64,000 bases of DNA from Eublepharis macularius (lineage: Eukaryota; Chordata; Lepidosauria; Squamata; Eublepharidae): positions 30,635,368 to 30,699,367 of the forward strand of contig NC_072791.1 in assembly GCF_028583425.1 (NCBI RefSeq), in the 5' to 3' direction. The translations under genes and the position numbers were made by a program. Shown here in pieces: positions 43,617 to 54,989 of the stretch. Under the pieces are notes generated by a model. The model saw only the letters and a list, made by a program, of their open reading frames with translations. It was not told where the DNA came from and did no database searches. Each line of letters starts with the position of its first letter. Within the stretch, counting starts at the first letter, position 1.

Positions 43617-44593
43617 CTGAGCATTCACTAATTCCAATGAAGTTGACCTTCTGCCTCTCCTTACTACCAACTGGCCTTCAAGTCTGCTGTCATCACGTTC
43701 CAGAACATAATGATGAACAGGAGAGAAATGGAAATAAAAAACCGAATTGAACATCAACATCACCCTTTGGCAAAAGGACAGGGAACTGAAACAACTGGCT
43801 ATCAAAAGATAGTTGACAGCAATGCGGAATTTGCATTCAGATTGTACAGGCACATTACTTCAGATTCAGTTCCCCCAAATGTTTTCTTCTCTCCCCTCAG
43901 TATCTCCACAGCCTTTGCCATGGTGGCCATGGGTGAGTCGCCATCATATTTTCCATGGACTTGGTTTCAACCTGTCAGACATTCAGGAGAATGGGATCCA
44001 TGCACAGTTTAACCTAATAGTCGGCATGCTAAACCAACCCAATAATGTAATACATACATATATTGGAAATGCTTGGTTCATAAATGAGTCTTTGAAATTG
44101 TTGCCTCAGTTTCTGAATGATGTCAAAACCTTGTATGAAGCTGAAGGCTTTTTTTCAATTAGCTTCGAGAACTCCACAGCAGCTGAAAATGAGATAAACG
44201 GTCATATGCAGAACAAAACCAATAAGAAAATCAGCCATGCAGTCAAGGAACTAGATCCTGATACTGTAATGGTTCTTCTAAACCAGCGATGGTGAACCTA
44301 TGGCACGCGTGCCACAGCTGGCACACAGAGCCCTCTCTGTGGGCATGCGAGCCAAGTCACCAATTGCTAGATCCAGGGCTCATTTGGAGGGGGAACGCCT
44401 GGAACAGTGTTCCAGTAGCTTTGAGCAGAGATCACATGGGTTTTGGCCCTGCCCACATGATTCCTTTTCCTCCCTGCTGCCCATCTCTTTAGCAGCAGGA
44501 GTGAGGGAGGGAGAATGCTTGCAAGCAGGGCTGCTGGTGTAAAGAAGGGCAAACTGCTTTTGATTTAACTTGCTTTACTTTCATTCGTGGCTC

Positions 44594-44680
<87 letters not shown>

Positions 44681-44849
44681 TAATTAGTTCGGACTGTATG
44701 AGTTGTTTTTTCTTAACTAAAACCTCAGTATTCAGGTTTAATTGCAGTGTTGGCACTTTGAAATAAATAAGTTGGTTTTGTGTTGCAGTTTGGGCACTCG
44801 GGCTCAAAAAGGTTTGCCATCACTGTTCTAAACTATATCTTCTTCAAAG
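43617..44849 (+). pseudogene. serpin pseudogene exon 2, split by a hAT element
   Basis: The acceptor ttccattttttag is intact, and ATG at 43637 opens MKLTFCLSLLPTGLQVCCHH. The frame shifts near 43740 and again near 43935, visible as the serpin motifs KIVDSNAEFAFRLYRH, FSPLSISTAFAMV and then HHIFHGLGFNLSDIQENG in successive frames. The hAT element at 44284-44825 interrupts the codons for NYIFFK, which continue after it up to the donor gtaagtaaag at 44850. Confidence 0.85.
44284..44825. mobile_element. non-autonomous hAT element inside the pseudogene exon
   Basis: The terminal inverted repeats CAGCGATGGTGAACCT and CAGTGATGGCAAACCT are flanked by a perfect 8-bp duplication TTCTAAAC (44276-44283 and 44826-44833). 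The 542-bp interior contains a long (GA)n tract at 44596-44679 and no transposase. The exact duplication suggests a fairly recent insertion. Confidence 0.85.
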
Positions 44850-44954
44850 GTAAGTAAAGGTGATTATTAATAAATATTGATGGCAGAAGGAAACAGCCAA
44901 TCCCCAAACAAGTAGAAAGAAGGTACTGTCTCTATACAAAGTAAATATCTTTTG

Positions 44955-45520
44955 TGGACCAGACCAGCCCAGTAGAGCAAGGAGATGCAGAGGACTCTTC
45001 TGAGGAAGAGGCTGACAGCAAACCTGACCCAGATCCACCACCAGTGGCAGAGGCACTGCTGGAGGACGCAGTCTCTGAAGGATCAGACATAGACTCCCAG
45101 CCAGGTCCCAGCACATCGGTCCCTCAGCTTCCCAGCCTGGGCTGGCAACAGGGAGCCAGGCACCAGCCAGCTCTCCCCCCTTATCACCAGAGCCTCAAGA
45201 ATGCCGTCAGAGGAAGGCAAGGAGAGCCCTCCAAGGCAGAAGGTGTACTGCCAGGCTAGCAGCACAGCATCGACCCAGCATGAACAGTGATGATGAATGT
45301 TTGCAGGAGCAGGACTGAGACAGCAGGCAGGTACCTTGCTGTTGTGTTTGGAACTGATTCCCTTGTTTCTGACCTCGGCCTGTTATTGTGGACTTGACTC
45401 TGGAATACCCCCTTTGGACTAGGAGCTGTGATTGACGTCTAATCTGTGCTTGAACCTTGGGACAGTCTTGCTCTCGCAACTAGGGAGCTTCCCCTGCCTG
45501 CAGTCTGTGAGTCAGTAATT
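44955..45520 (+). mobile_element. possible LTR-related fossil repeat
   Basis: The segment resembles the solo LTR at 45658 in its acidic-codon-like 5' part (gactcttctgaggaagagg compared with gtcctcctcagaggatgag) and pyrimidine-rich 3' part. Ends are not clear and no target duplication is seen. Confidence 0.3.
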
Positions 45521-45657
45521 AGGACAACATCTCTACATTTCTAACAGAGGTTTGTAATGGTAATTTCTTTAAAATATTTACACAGTGGAAAACATTCAGC
45601 TAGCAAGAATATTCAATATTTACTAATAGCTTCAAAATGAACAGAATTCTGAACTTC

Positions 45658-46212
45658 TGTCATAGGCCAGCCTTGGCTGGGCTCTCTGCCTGCTGACGAG
45701 TCCTCCTCAGAGGATGAGGGGTTGGAAGAGCCAGCGGAGCCAGTAGAAGACCCACCTGTGGTCCCAGAAGAGCCGTCCAGCGACCAACAACCAGGTCCCT
45801 CTGTGCAAGCTAGTGTGGGCGAGGGGTCGCGTAGAGAGGGGGAGGAACCGGCGCCTCGGAGATGCAAGCCACTCGAGCCGGCAGCAAGGTGGAAGGCTCG
45901 AGCGAGGGAGGTCGTTTGGGAACGGCAAAGGAGTACATGCCTGCAGGTGCACTGGGGGACGGAGCTGGATGCTGAGGACGAGGCAGGGCAATCAAGCAAA
46001 GGGGAAACACCTGACCTCAGCTTTGTCTTCAACCCCTCCTTGCTCGTCTCTGTGTTTGACTGACTGACAACTCGGCTCTTGACCTCAGCTTGGCTTTTGG
46101 ACTCTCGTTTGTTCCTTCCACTGATGGACTGATTTCCTGGCTCTCAACCCCGGCATGTCTTGGACTCTCTCTCTCTCCCTCCCTCTCTCAGCCCCCAGCC
46201 CTTCCCGTGACA
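45658..46212 (+). mobile_element. solo LTR (fossil) with 5-bp target duplication
   Basis: The 555-bp segment begins TGTCATAGG and ends CCGTGACA, flanked by ACTTC on both sides (45653-45657 and 46213-46217). The TG/CA ends and 5-bp duplication are those of a retrovirus-like or Gypsy-type LTR. No internal coding region is present. It lies in intron 2 of the pseudogene. Confidence 0.7.
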
Positions 46213-46301
46213 ACTTCTGTTTATAAACAGAACAATTGATGATTGGTTACAAGTAAAAAGATGAAAAGTGTTATCAAATTTCAGCTTCATAGGCTAAGTA
46301 T

Positions 46302-46798
46302 CAGGGCTGTATTAACCCATGACTGGGCGCCTTGACTTTCAGGTATTTTGGGCCCCCTCCAGCACTTCAGTCTTTCACCCCACTACAGCTAACAGCCTGG
46401 CCCTGGTACAGTAGGCACTAGACCTCAGTGTATAGCCCTATATCCATTTTGAGGGTCTTCTGAAGAATTCTATTCACATTTTTAAAAATATTTGTATTGC
46501 ATGAGTAGAACTCTTCAGAAAAGCACATATTGGGGGTATAATTGTTCAATACTGTAATATTTTGAAGTGAATAAAATGTTTATTATTTATTAAAATATAT
46601 AATTTATGGATAATTGTTTTAATATAAGAGACAATTTGTTCAACTTCAATAAGGAAGCAGTTAATTGCCTTATTAATAGAGGTTATATGAAAATCAATTA
46701 ATTGTAATTTATGTGGGGGTGTAAAAATTGATGGGCCCCTAGTCCTTGTGGGGCCCCTATGCTTCATCCTAGTCTGCCTTATGGATAATACGGCCCTG
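46302..46798. mobile_element. non-autonomous hAT (Zaphod/Tip100-like ends)
   Basis: The left end is CAGGGCTGTATTAACCCAT, and the complement of the right end is CAGGGCCGTATTATCCAT. The interior is AT-rich with no transposase. An 8-bp duplication is not recognisable, consistent with an older insertion. Confidence 0.6.
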
Positions 46799-47183
46799 GA
46801 TATGTCTAAGAGAGTTGTATGGTGAGGTTTTGTCTTCTATCCTACCACCTCTTCCTCCAGCCTTCCTCCAGGCTACAAAGTTTTCTTCAGTTGTTGGAAG
46901 TAGATATATTTACATTAGATGAAGGCAACTTAGTCTTCAAACATTGCTGAGCAGCCTAGTAAAATACAGACTTTTTCTTTTATACTGAAAGTTGAGTCAC
47001 TCTGTTTTGTATATGCCTCCCAGTGTCCCTCTGCTTCTTCCATTAGTATTTATGACATTCCATGTTTTGCTAACTCTTTACTTGAGAGTTTTAGCATACT
47101 ATTCCCAGCCTTTTGCATTTTGCATCTTTTTATGATTAAGCATGTGGCTATTCTACAATAATATGAACATGTGAGAATTAGCA

Positions 47184-47466
47184 TTTGGTGGTGGTGGAAA
47201 GTACCATCAAGTCGTAGCTGAATCTGTAACACACACACCCCTTTTCATGTTCTAGGGATGGGTCACCTTCTGACTCTTTCAGTTTACTGAGCTGAATTAT
47301 GGCGAACCCGGCAGAGGTTTTCAAGGCAAGAGACTAACAGAAGTGGTTTACCATTACCTTCCTCTGGAGGTCTCCTATCCAATTACTAACCAAGGCTGAC
47401 CCTGCTTAACTTCCAAGATCTCACAAGATCAGGCTTGCCTGGACTATCCAGATCAGGGCAACTAGG
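47184..47466 (-). repeat. 5S-rRNA-derived SINE, interrupted by a 66-bp insertion
   Basis: The minus-strand head keeps 5S-like promoter blocks (ggttagtaattggatagg-like and gatcttgtgagatcttgg). The tail is gccataattcagct and gtactttccaccaccacc. The copy is split by the micro-insertion at 47224-47289. Confidence 0.65.
47224..47289. mobile_element. 66-bp micro-insertion with 8-bp target duplication
   Basis: It starts CTGTAACACACAC and ends CAGTTTACTG, flanked by AGCTGAAT on both sides (47216-47223 and 47290-47297). A second copy in opposite orientation lies at 37037-37103. The 8-bp duplication points to hAT-type mobilisation of a very short sequence. Confidence 0.65.
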
Positions 47467-47506
47467 CTTTACACAATTCATGATAACTAATTTTTTTCCT
47501 CCTTAG

Positions 47507-47656
47507 ATGCCTGGAAAGTGCCTTTCAGGACTGCACGGATGAGGAAACAATATTTCTTTGTCGATGCAAATACAACTGTGAAGGTCAAATGAAGGATTTG
47601 GAGGATGTTTTAGCAGTAGAAGTTCGGACCAAATGGAGATAATCTGTGGAACATGA
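47507..47656 (+). pseudogene. serpin pseudogene exon 3, internally deleted
   Basis: The acceptor ttcctccttag and donor gtaagc are kept. The exon encodes AWKVPF and FFVDANTTVKV, then jumps to KDLEDVLAVEVRTKWR. About 121 bp present in copy 1 (VHMMSR through PDKGK) is missing, and TAA replaces ACA after TKWR. Confidence 0.85.
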
Positions 47657-47817
47657 GTAAGCTTTGTGTTGGAGGTGGGGGAAGGGGAGGGGAGGTGCTG
47701 AGTGCTGACCCTGCATTTACCCACTCCATGATGAGCAGCACAGGCTCCAGAAATGACTAGGATTGCCCACCCACTGCTGGGATTCCAGCTCTGACGAGGA
47801 GAGAAGCCATATGAGGG

Positions 47818-48015
47818 GACATGGTTCAGAGCATCTGCTTAGCATGCAGAAGGTCCCAGGTTCAATCCCCGGCATCTCCAATTAAAGAATCTTGCAGCAG
47901 GTGATATGAAAGACCTCTGCCTGAGACCCTGGAGAGCCACTGCCAGTCTGAGAAGACAGTGCTGTGATGGACCAATGGCCTGATTCAGTATAAGGCAGAT
48001 TAATGTGTGCTCAGG
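47818..48015 (+). repeat. tRNA-derived SINE
   Basis: The head has a box A-like region (tcagagcatctgc) and box B ggttcaatccc near 47859. The body has gacctctgcctgagaccc, gatggaccaatggcctgat and ataaggcag. It is full-length in appearance, unlike the half copy at 11715. Confidence 0.75.
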
Positions 48016-48349
48016 AGGACCAGCCTCAAAGCCAAGTGGGCCCATCACTTGACTCAGCAGACTAGACCCTTGGAAGGCTGTTAAGGAAGAGTCAGGTGTG
48101 TCCTGCACAGCTGAGGAGAGGTATGAGGCCAGAGAGAGGTAGGGACGGTGGTCCCCCGCCTCCCCCCCACCCCGGCTCCTCTCACCTGATCCACAGGTAG
48201 AAAAGAGAGTGGAGACAAGCCAACCTTGTCAAAATTACAAAGGTGCCCACATTCAGATTCAAATTTGCTTCAGAACCAATATGATATTCTTTGAAAATAT
48301 GAAAGATTATAAATCTTTTAAATTTTATTTCACCTCCACTCTACGCTAG

Positions 48350-49550
48350 AGATGGGCACGAACCTAAATATGACCCAAAAAAACCCACGAACCAGGCCAG
48401 TTCAGGGTGCATGAACCAGCATTTGTGGAAGCTCCTTTACACAGAACTTCCACGAACTGTACACTGGTTTGTTGGGTCGTATTTACAGGGACAGTTTAAA
48501 ATGGCCATTTCCCCAGGGAAATGGCTATTTCAACTTGCCCTTTAAGGGATTTGCAAGGGCAGGTCCCTTTAAATTGCCCAAACCCCAGTCCCCCTCCCCC
48601 ACACCCCAGGCCCAAACCCCAGCCCCCTACCCCCACACACACACCCCAGGCCCAGGCCCACCCCCAGCACATGCGACATGTTCATACTCCCAGCACTGCA
48701 TGATGACGTCATTTCAGTGACATTATCACGCAGGCCGGAGCGGCAGAGGCAGCATGCGGGGCTAGGAAGCTGCCCACGCCATTCACCTCCCCACAGGCAA
48801 ATGGTGCGGGTGGTCTTGCAGCCCCCCACGCTGACTTTTGTCTGCCCCGCAGGACAGGGGGCGGCCGTCTTGCCGTGCACCCCCTGTCCTGCAGGGCAGG
48901 CAAAAGGCAGCATGGGGGCTGCAAGGTTGCCCGCACCATTCTCCTGCAGGACAGGTGAATAGCGCAGGCGGCTGTGCTGCCTTTTGCCTGCCCTGCAGGA
49001 CAGGGGGTGCGTGGCAAGCCAGCCACCCCCTGTCCTGTGGGGCAGGTGAAAGGCAGCGCAGGGGGTTGCGAGGCTGCCCATGCTGCCGCCTGCGCTCTCT
49101 GGCAGCTAGCAGCTGCTCCCAGCACCCCCTCCTTGGCGGTGCCAGGGGCAGACTACCTCCCCTTCCCCCCCCTCAATCCGGCCCTGCTGCTAGGATGGCA
49201 CACGGGTGGCCTCCCACCCTCCCGTTCAGTTGCCCCGCACCACCCCGGCCACCTGCCACACCTGGCAGCGGCAGTGGCAGCAACACGGGGCAACTGAGTA
49301 GGAGGGCTGGGAGGCTGCCTGCTCAGTCGCCCCACGCTGCTGCTGTCAGCACATGCTCCTGGCCAGGCACCTGCGGGCCAGATGCAGCAAGTGGCTGTGG
49401 CAGCACACGGGAGCGGCTTCCCAGCCCTCCCGTTCAGCCACCAACGTTGCCACCGCCAGCCCCATGGTGCGCACCCCAGCCCCAGTCAGCGCTCGAGGTG
49501 GCTGCCGGCACCACCTCAATGGATGTGCCAGCCCTGTTGGTTCTTCTCTA
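48350..49550. mobile_element. hAT-like element, GC-rich, right end not found
   Basis: It starts TAGAGATGGGCACGAAC at about 48354, the terminal repeat of the 17214 and 6064 elements. The interior is GC-rich, with inverted copies of a 29-bp sequence (48883-48911 and 48976-49004, exact complements) and more diverged copies. No right terminus was found. It lies where the pseudogene exon 4 would be expected. Confidence 0.5.
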
Positions 49551-49796
49551 AACTGAAATGTCCTGGACTTTTCAACCTTTCCTCATAGGAAAGGTGCTCC
49601 AAACACCCAATGATCTTAGTTGAAACCCCTAATCATTGTGCGTTAACATTCTTTGATATTTTCATGAAACAAAAAAGCACAGTTGCAGGACCAATTCATA
49701 TTGTAAGTTCTAGAACACCCTAAGCATATTTGACATCAAGAAGTGAAGAAAATCATAGAAAGGCACAGAATAAAACCTCTCCCCCACCCCCCGTAG

Positions 49797-49993
49797 GCAG
49801 TTCACAAGGCTGTGCTGGATGTCAATGAGAGAGGCACTGAAGCAACAGCAGTTACTGCTGTTGAGTATGAACCACAGTCCGATCGATTCCTTCCTGTTAT
49901 CAGATTCAACAGGCCCTTCTTGATGCTTATTATTTAAATAGGAAACACACATACACTTTGTGGCAAAAGCTATCCACCCAGCTGCAAAATGAA
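49797..49993 (+). pseudogene. serpin pseudogene exon 5
   Basis: After the acceptor ccccgtag the frame reads AVHKAVLDVNERGTEATAVT, then AVEYEPQSDRFLPVIR and FNRPFLMLII, then TAA at 49935-49937, about 20 codons early. Homology to copy 1 continues in another frame to about 49993. The loop sequence after the hinge is unrelated to that of copy 1. Confidence 0.85.
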
Positions 49994-50489
49994 TATTAAG
50001 TGAAAAGCCAAAGGTATACGATTACAGCCTTACCCGGTAATATCCCCACACTATATTACACTTCTGCTTGTACCAGCCTGCCTCTAACAGCCCCATAACC
50101 TCAGATTTTGAGGGTGACTCCCAAAATTCTTGGTACTAAATGAAGGGATGCATGAAACTTCCAGTTCTTTCTGTGTTGTTTAGCATTCAAGGTGTTTTGT
50201 TTTATCCCTCCCTGATTTATTTTTCCAAAAATGTAGTTTTGATTATTCATATACTCTAGCTTGACAACTGTTTTATGGTTTCTTGCCATTCATTTTGCAA
50301 TTGATTAAAATATTGGGCGGGGGGTGGTGGAAATCTATGGAATGTTTTCTTCTATTTCTTTCCAGTAAATGCATCGCTTCATTTGTTTAGGCTTCCCCCT
50401 CTCGTGAAAACTAGACTTTCTCTTGCTATTATTCCTATTATTCCTATTATTCCTATTATTCCTATTATTATTATTATTATCTACTATAG

Positions 50490-51610
50490 CGATGTGGTTC
50501 CTATGACCCACTCCAATCAACACTCTGGCTGCAGCATTTTGTACAGCTGTATAAGCTTCTCGACAGCCTTCAAAGACAGCCTTCAAGGGCAGTCCCACAG
50601 AGTGCATTGCAGTCATCTAATCAAGACGTTACCAGGGCATGACAGTGGCAAGATCCTTCCCACCCAAGAAGGGCCACAGCTGGCTCGTCAGCTGAAGCTG
50701 GTGAAAGGCACCCCTGGCCACCACTGTCACCTGTTTATCTAACAGAAGGCCCAGGTCCAGCAGCACTTCCAAGCTACAGACCTGCAAGCCCATCCAGTAC
50801 AGGAGATACCCCCATTCCTGGGACAAACCTTTCCCCCACCAGTAGCCCCTCCATTTTGTCAGGATTATGTTTCAGTCTGTTAGCCTTCATCCACTCCAGA
50901 ACTGCCTCCCGGCACCTCTTCAGTTTCCTCACCCTCGCTGGGATCTGTTGGAAGCATGTAATACAGCTGAGTCTCATCTGCCTGTTGGTGCCATCTCAGC
51001 CCAAATCTCCCTCCCAGAGGCGTTACGTAGCTGCTGGAAAACAAGGGAGACAAAATGGAATCCTTGGGAGACTGCAAAGGGCACGAGCTGCAGCAGCAGA
51101 CCTCCAGCACCAAACTCTGAAACCTACCACTGAGGCAGGACAGAAACGACTGCAGGACGTTGCCTTCCAGTCCCAACCCTGAAAGGAGGTCCAGGAGGAT
51201 ACCAAGATCGACGGTGTCAAAAGCCACAGAAAGGTCCAGGAGATCTAACAGGTTTACTTTCCCCTTCTCCAGCTCCAAGCACAGGTCATCCACCAGGGTG
51301 CGCAAGGCTGTTTCAGGCCCATGACCAGGCCTGAAACCAGATTGAAAGGGATCCAAACAATCCATTTTATTCAGGAATCCCTGAAGTTGCCTAGCCACCA
51401 CTCATTCAGTCACCTTCTCAAGAAAGGTACATTGGAGACGGGACAGAAGTTATTTAACTCTCCTCCTGAGTCCAGAGTAGGTCTCTTTAGGAGTGGACAC
51501 ACCATTACCCACTTCAAGGCAGGGGTGACCTCCCCTGCCTCAGGGAGGCATCTACCATCTCCTAGACCCAATCTGACAGCCCCCTGTCCTGAATCTTTAA
51601 GCAATCATGA
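50490..51610 (-). repeat. L2-like LINE fragment, antisense
   Basis: On the minus strand: PALKWVMVCPLLKRPTLDSG, then RQLQGFLNKMDCLDPFQSGF, LLDLLDLSVAFDTVD and, in another frame, MKANRLKHNPDKMEGLLVG. It is the RT part of the same group as 500-2320, with several frameshifts. It lies downstream of the pseudogene. Confidence 0.7.
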
Positions 51611-52014
51611 AAGGCAATAGATGTGTATGCAATACAAGTTGAAGTTACATCCAGGTCAGTGAAACTTTCATTTGTTTTAACGTGCTTATATTTCTTTTGT
51701 GTGTGGAGAGGGAAGGTATCGCCATCTGGTGGAGAACCATCTGCATTTCTGGAGAAGGATGGCGCTTTGTCACTGTAGTACTTCGAAATCATTTGGAGAT
51801 AATCCTATCATTTAGAGATATTTCAGTTAAAATGCACATAGGGGGTACTTAGAGTTAGATAAACAAACCCTCCCAAGTGCATGTATTTTTATATTCATTT
51901 ACATGACCGTCCTTCTGGTTTTATAGATTCATTTGTATTATATACTCATATTCATATGGCTTTTATAAATACACAATTGCATATTAGAATTGGTAGAATC
52001 TCCATACTACTATG

Positions 52015-52130
52015 GAAGTTTGCTGGGTGACCTTAAGCTATTCACATGCTCTCAGTTTAACCTACCTCACATGGTTGCTGTGAAGATAAAGATGAGTAGA
52101 GTAGAACACTTTGTTTCCTCCCAGTGAGGA
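52015..52130 (+). repeat. old CORE-type SINE remnant
   Basis: It contains tgctgggtgaccttaagc and ctcagtttaacctacctcac, the core block of the family. Head and tail have decayed. Confidence 0.45.
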
Positions 52131-53290
52131 GAATGACAGGGTATAAAGTTAATTAATCAATTAATAGCAGCCCACTAGTCCAATCTTTTGTTCAATTCAA
52201 GAAATCCAGACCAGAGCATTCCTGACTGATGGTTGTCCAGCAAAGACTTCTGATGAAGCCTAGCTCACCACCTAGGTAACTGGCTCCATTGTGTAACTGC
52301 TTTTACTGGAAACTTCTATATGGGGTGTGTGCTCTAGTTTAGCATCCAAACTGGACTGAGGATTTTTTTAAAAAATCCACATGACCACATAATTGTCCAC
52401 TGTTGGCATTTTCTCTGCTTTGCTTCAATGGTTGCAAACCATTATAGTCACAACACCTTTTGTTGCCATGAGGACAGAAAATTTTCAATAGTTATCAATA
52501 TAGCTAATAATCAACATGAACAAATCTTTGGAGATTGGAATTGGATGAATAGACAAGACTGATCTTTCTACATATCTGAGAAAACCAGAGGTTTGCAAAA
52601 AAATATGAAATCTTAAAAAAAAAAAGCGGGAGGATTAAAAGCCCCCAAATACTAGAAGCAGTGCCTGTTGTTTTTAAGAAATAAATACCTTCAGTAGCCA
52701 TTGCTAGGCTCTAGGCAGCCACAACAGCATTGTCAGCCTTCAAGCCTTTGTTGCTGTCAGTAAAAGGCAGGGGGAAGGTGCAGGTCCCTTTCCAGAGCTG
52801 TTGTGGCCTTTGAGGGAGAACTCATTGGGGTTAGGCCCAGCCGCAACCACCAGGTGACTTGCTGCCACCTGACTTGCATGAACCACCCAGGCCTGGCTGC
52901 TGTTCAAAAACAATCACCACATGAAAGCTGCACTGTTCAGCATTAGGGCTGCCCTGTCCCCTGGTGGGGGATCCCCAGCACCACCATCCTCCGCTGCCAC
53001 TCACCTGGTGTGGGGGGGGGGGGAGTCCAGGGCACGTTCCCAGGGCAGTGTGACTATGTCACTCCCAGAAGTGATGTCATTGTCTCCCTCCCCCCGGAGC
53101 ACTCCTGAGCTTCGCAATGGGCCAATTTGGGCCCCAGGAAGTGACATTATCAACAAGGACATCAAAAAGTAAGTTCCAGGCTCTCCCCCCCCCCCAAACC
53201 AGGAGAGTAAGGGGACCTGGCAACCCCACATAGAGTTTCAAACTAAGATTTGGGAGGCTCAGGTTTGAATCCCGATATTGTTAAATGTTA
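52131..53290. other. intergenic DNA, no gene recognised
   Basis: No coding exon is recognised. Around 53040-53160 there are CRE-like strings (tatgtcactcccagaagtga, gtgatgtcattg) similar to those at 10690, which may mark a shared unnamed repeat. Confidence 0.3.
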
Positions 53291-53294
53291 TAGG

Positions 53295-53516
53295 GATATG
53301 GTGGTAGTGGAGAGTGCCCTCAAGTCATAGCTGACTTATGGCGACCCCTGGCGGGGTTTTCATGGCAAGAGACTAACAGAGGTGGTTTGCCATTGCCTGC
53401 TTCTGCAGCCCTGGTCTTCGTTGGAGGTCTCCCATCCAATTACTAACCAAGTCTGACGCTGCTTAGCTTCTGAGTTCTGACAAGATCAGGCTCACTTGGG
53501 CTATCCAGGTTAGGAC
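53295..53516 (-). repeat. 5S-rRNA-derived SINE
   Basis: The minus strand has 5S-like blocks near the head (gatcttgtcagaactcagaa; attggatgggagacctcc, the box C region) and the tail cataagtcagctatgactt. It is a full-length-looking copy, better kept than 47184. Confidence 0.75.
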
Positions 53517-54076
53517 ATTATAAAGATATACCAAATACCAATTGTTTAAAAGTCTGAAAATGGCCTCGAGTGCTTGGGGGTGTGGGGTGTGGGGGGGCAG
53601 TCATGGAAGCCTCAAGCAATCAAAGTACTTGGGAAATTACCACACCAGCAATGAAAGCTATACAGAATTTCATTGTTGTGTGGAAATAGATACTGTTAGG
53701 AAGCTTCTCTTTTTTCCCTATGTCTTAAGTCCATTAGAATCAGCTTGGCCTTCTGTAATAGCAGTGAACTTTGCCTTCTTGCAAGTAACAGCCCTCTTAG
53801 CACTTGAACGGTGTGATCCTGTCCCTCTCACCCCCACCCCATCTTCATACTAAACATATACTCAGTTCCTTCAGTCTTTCCTTGATTCATTTGGGAGGGG
53901 TTTTTTTACTTTAATAATAGGACGAGAGGTTCAAAAGTAAAAAGCAGAAATTTCTTCACTTTCCAAGACCAAAAAGAGGGGAGGGAGCAATATTTTTCTG
54001 AATTTGGTAATATAATTAATAAATAACACATTGTTTGCTAGAGCTCGGTGCATTTGACTGGCCTGTTTTAATTCTT
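53517..54076. other. intergenic DNA, nothing recognised
   Basis: No gene or repeat was recognised. It contains one short open frame on the plus strand (53542-53853) without known motifs. Confidence 0.3.
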
Positions 54077-54436
54077 AGAGCCAAAACACACGTTAAGAAA
54101 AACCTAGGTTCAGCACGTGTTCTCTTACCTCAAGGTTTGCTGGGATCTGTAGGCGTCCTGGAAGCTTAAAGTTTAGCATTTACAGAGCAGCAAAAAGGGA
54201 AAGGGAAATACAGGCGCCTGTATTTTAAGCTTTAAGGTTCCAGGACGCCTTTAAGCTTCCAGGACGCTTGCAGCTCCTTTAAGCTTCCAGGACTTTAAGC
54301 TTCCAGGACCCCTACAGATCTTTAAGCTTCCAGGACGCCTACTTTAAGCTTCCAGGACTCCTACAGATCCCGGCAAACCTTGAGGTAAGAGAACACGTGC
54401 TGAACCTAGGTTTTTCTTAACGTGTGTTTTGGCTCT
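54077..54436. mobile_element. MITE with long terminal inverted repeats
   Basis: About 95 bp at the left end (from agagccaaaacacacgttaa) is repeated inverted at the right end with only a few differences. The 170-bp middle has several tandem pieces of ctttaagcttccaggac, which is also the inner edge of the terminal repeat. No transposase is present. A target duplication could not be fixed. Confidence 0.7.
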
Positions 54437-54989
54437 GAATCTCATTCTGAAAGTTTTTGAAGTGTGGGTAAAGTATGTTAAGATTAAGCAACAGTGCCAC
54501 CTTGTGACCATTATTAAAAATGAAAATAAATGCTGGCAAGTCATCTGGGGGGGAACAAATAGGCCTTTATAAAAAAAAATTCCAGGCTGCAGGTTGTCGT
54601 TGTGATCTGTTTTGTTCCACCTATTATTGTTGCACATTTATTTGAATTTATTTTAATGCAATTTATATAGCATTTATCAAACATCATTTGTAAGCTGATT
54701 AATTGATGGATGAGCAAATGTTTAATTTTTTTTTTAAGGGAATGTTCAGGGCAAGGAAATAGAAAATGGCACAAAAAATGGTTCAAGTCTCACAAATTTG
54801 AAATGGGGAAATGCAGGACTGAACATACAATAGCATTCCTAAATATGGCATGTACTTTGGATTCGTACTTCAGGACTTTGATACAAGTATGCTCGCCAGT
54901 CAAACTTACCTTGACTGAACTCCTCACTTACATGTAAGTCACAGCTGCTTAGATGACTTGGCTGTTCTGTTGAATGATGGCATGCTTGT

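Larger units (their letters stand above)
40600..49993 (+). pseudogene. SERPINA1-like serpin pseudogene (tandem duplicate of copy 1)
   Basis: An unprocessed duplicate that keeps the promoter, introns and most exons of copy 1. Exon 2 (43617-44849) has the start codon and signal peptide but two frameshifts, and is split by a hAT insertion. Exon 3 (47507-47656) is 150 nt instead of 271 and has an in-frame TAA near its end. No exon 4 can be found between 47657 and 49796, where a GC-rich hAT-like element now lies. Exon 5 (49797-49993) keeps the hinge but stops at 49937, before the last strand. Intron flanks such as 46830-47180 and 41400 align with copy 1, so the duplication spanned the whole gene. 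It cannot encode an inhibitor. The reactive loop differs from copy 1. Confidence 0.85.

Noticed and set aside
47818-48015. tRNA gene
   Set aside because: Box A and B regions are part of a SINE; no cloverleaf with acceptor stem is evident.
40600-49993. Functional second serpin gene
   Set aside because: Frameshifts, an inserted transposon, a shortened exon 3, no exon 4 and an early stop in exon 5 exclude an intact product.
40600-49993. Processed (retrotransposed) serpin pseudogene
   Set aside because: Introns, splice sites and the promoter are retained, so it arose by DNA duplication.
53542-53853. 103-codon open frame as a gene
   Set aside because: No known motif, no splice context and no homologous copy; likely chance.
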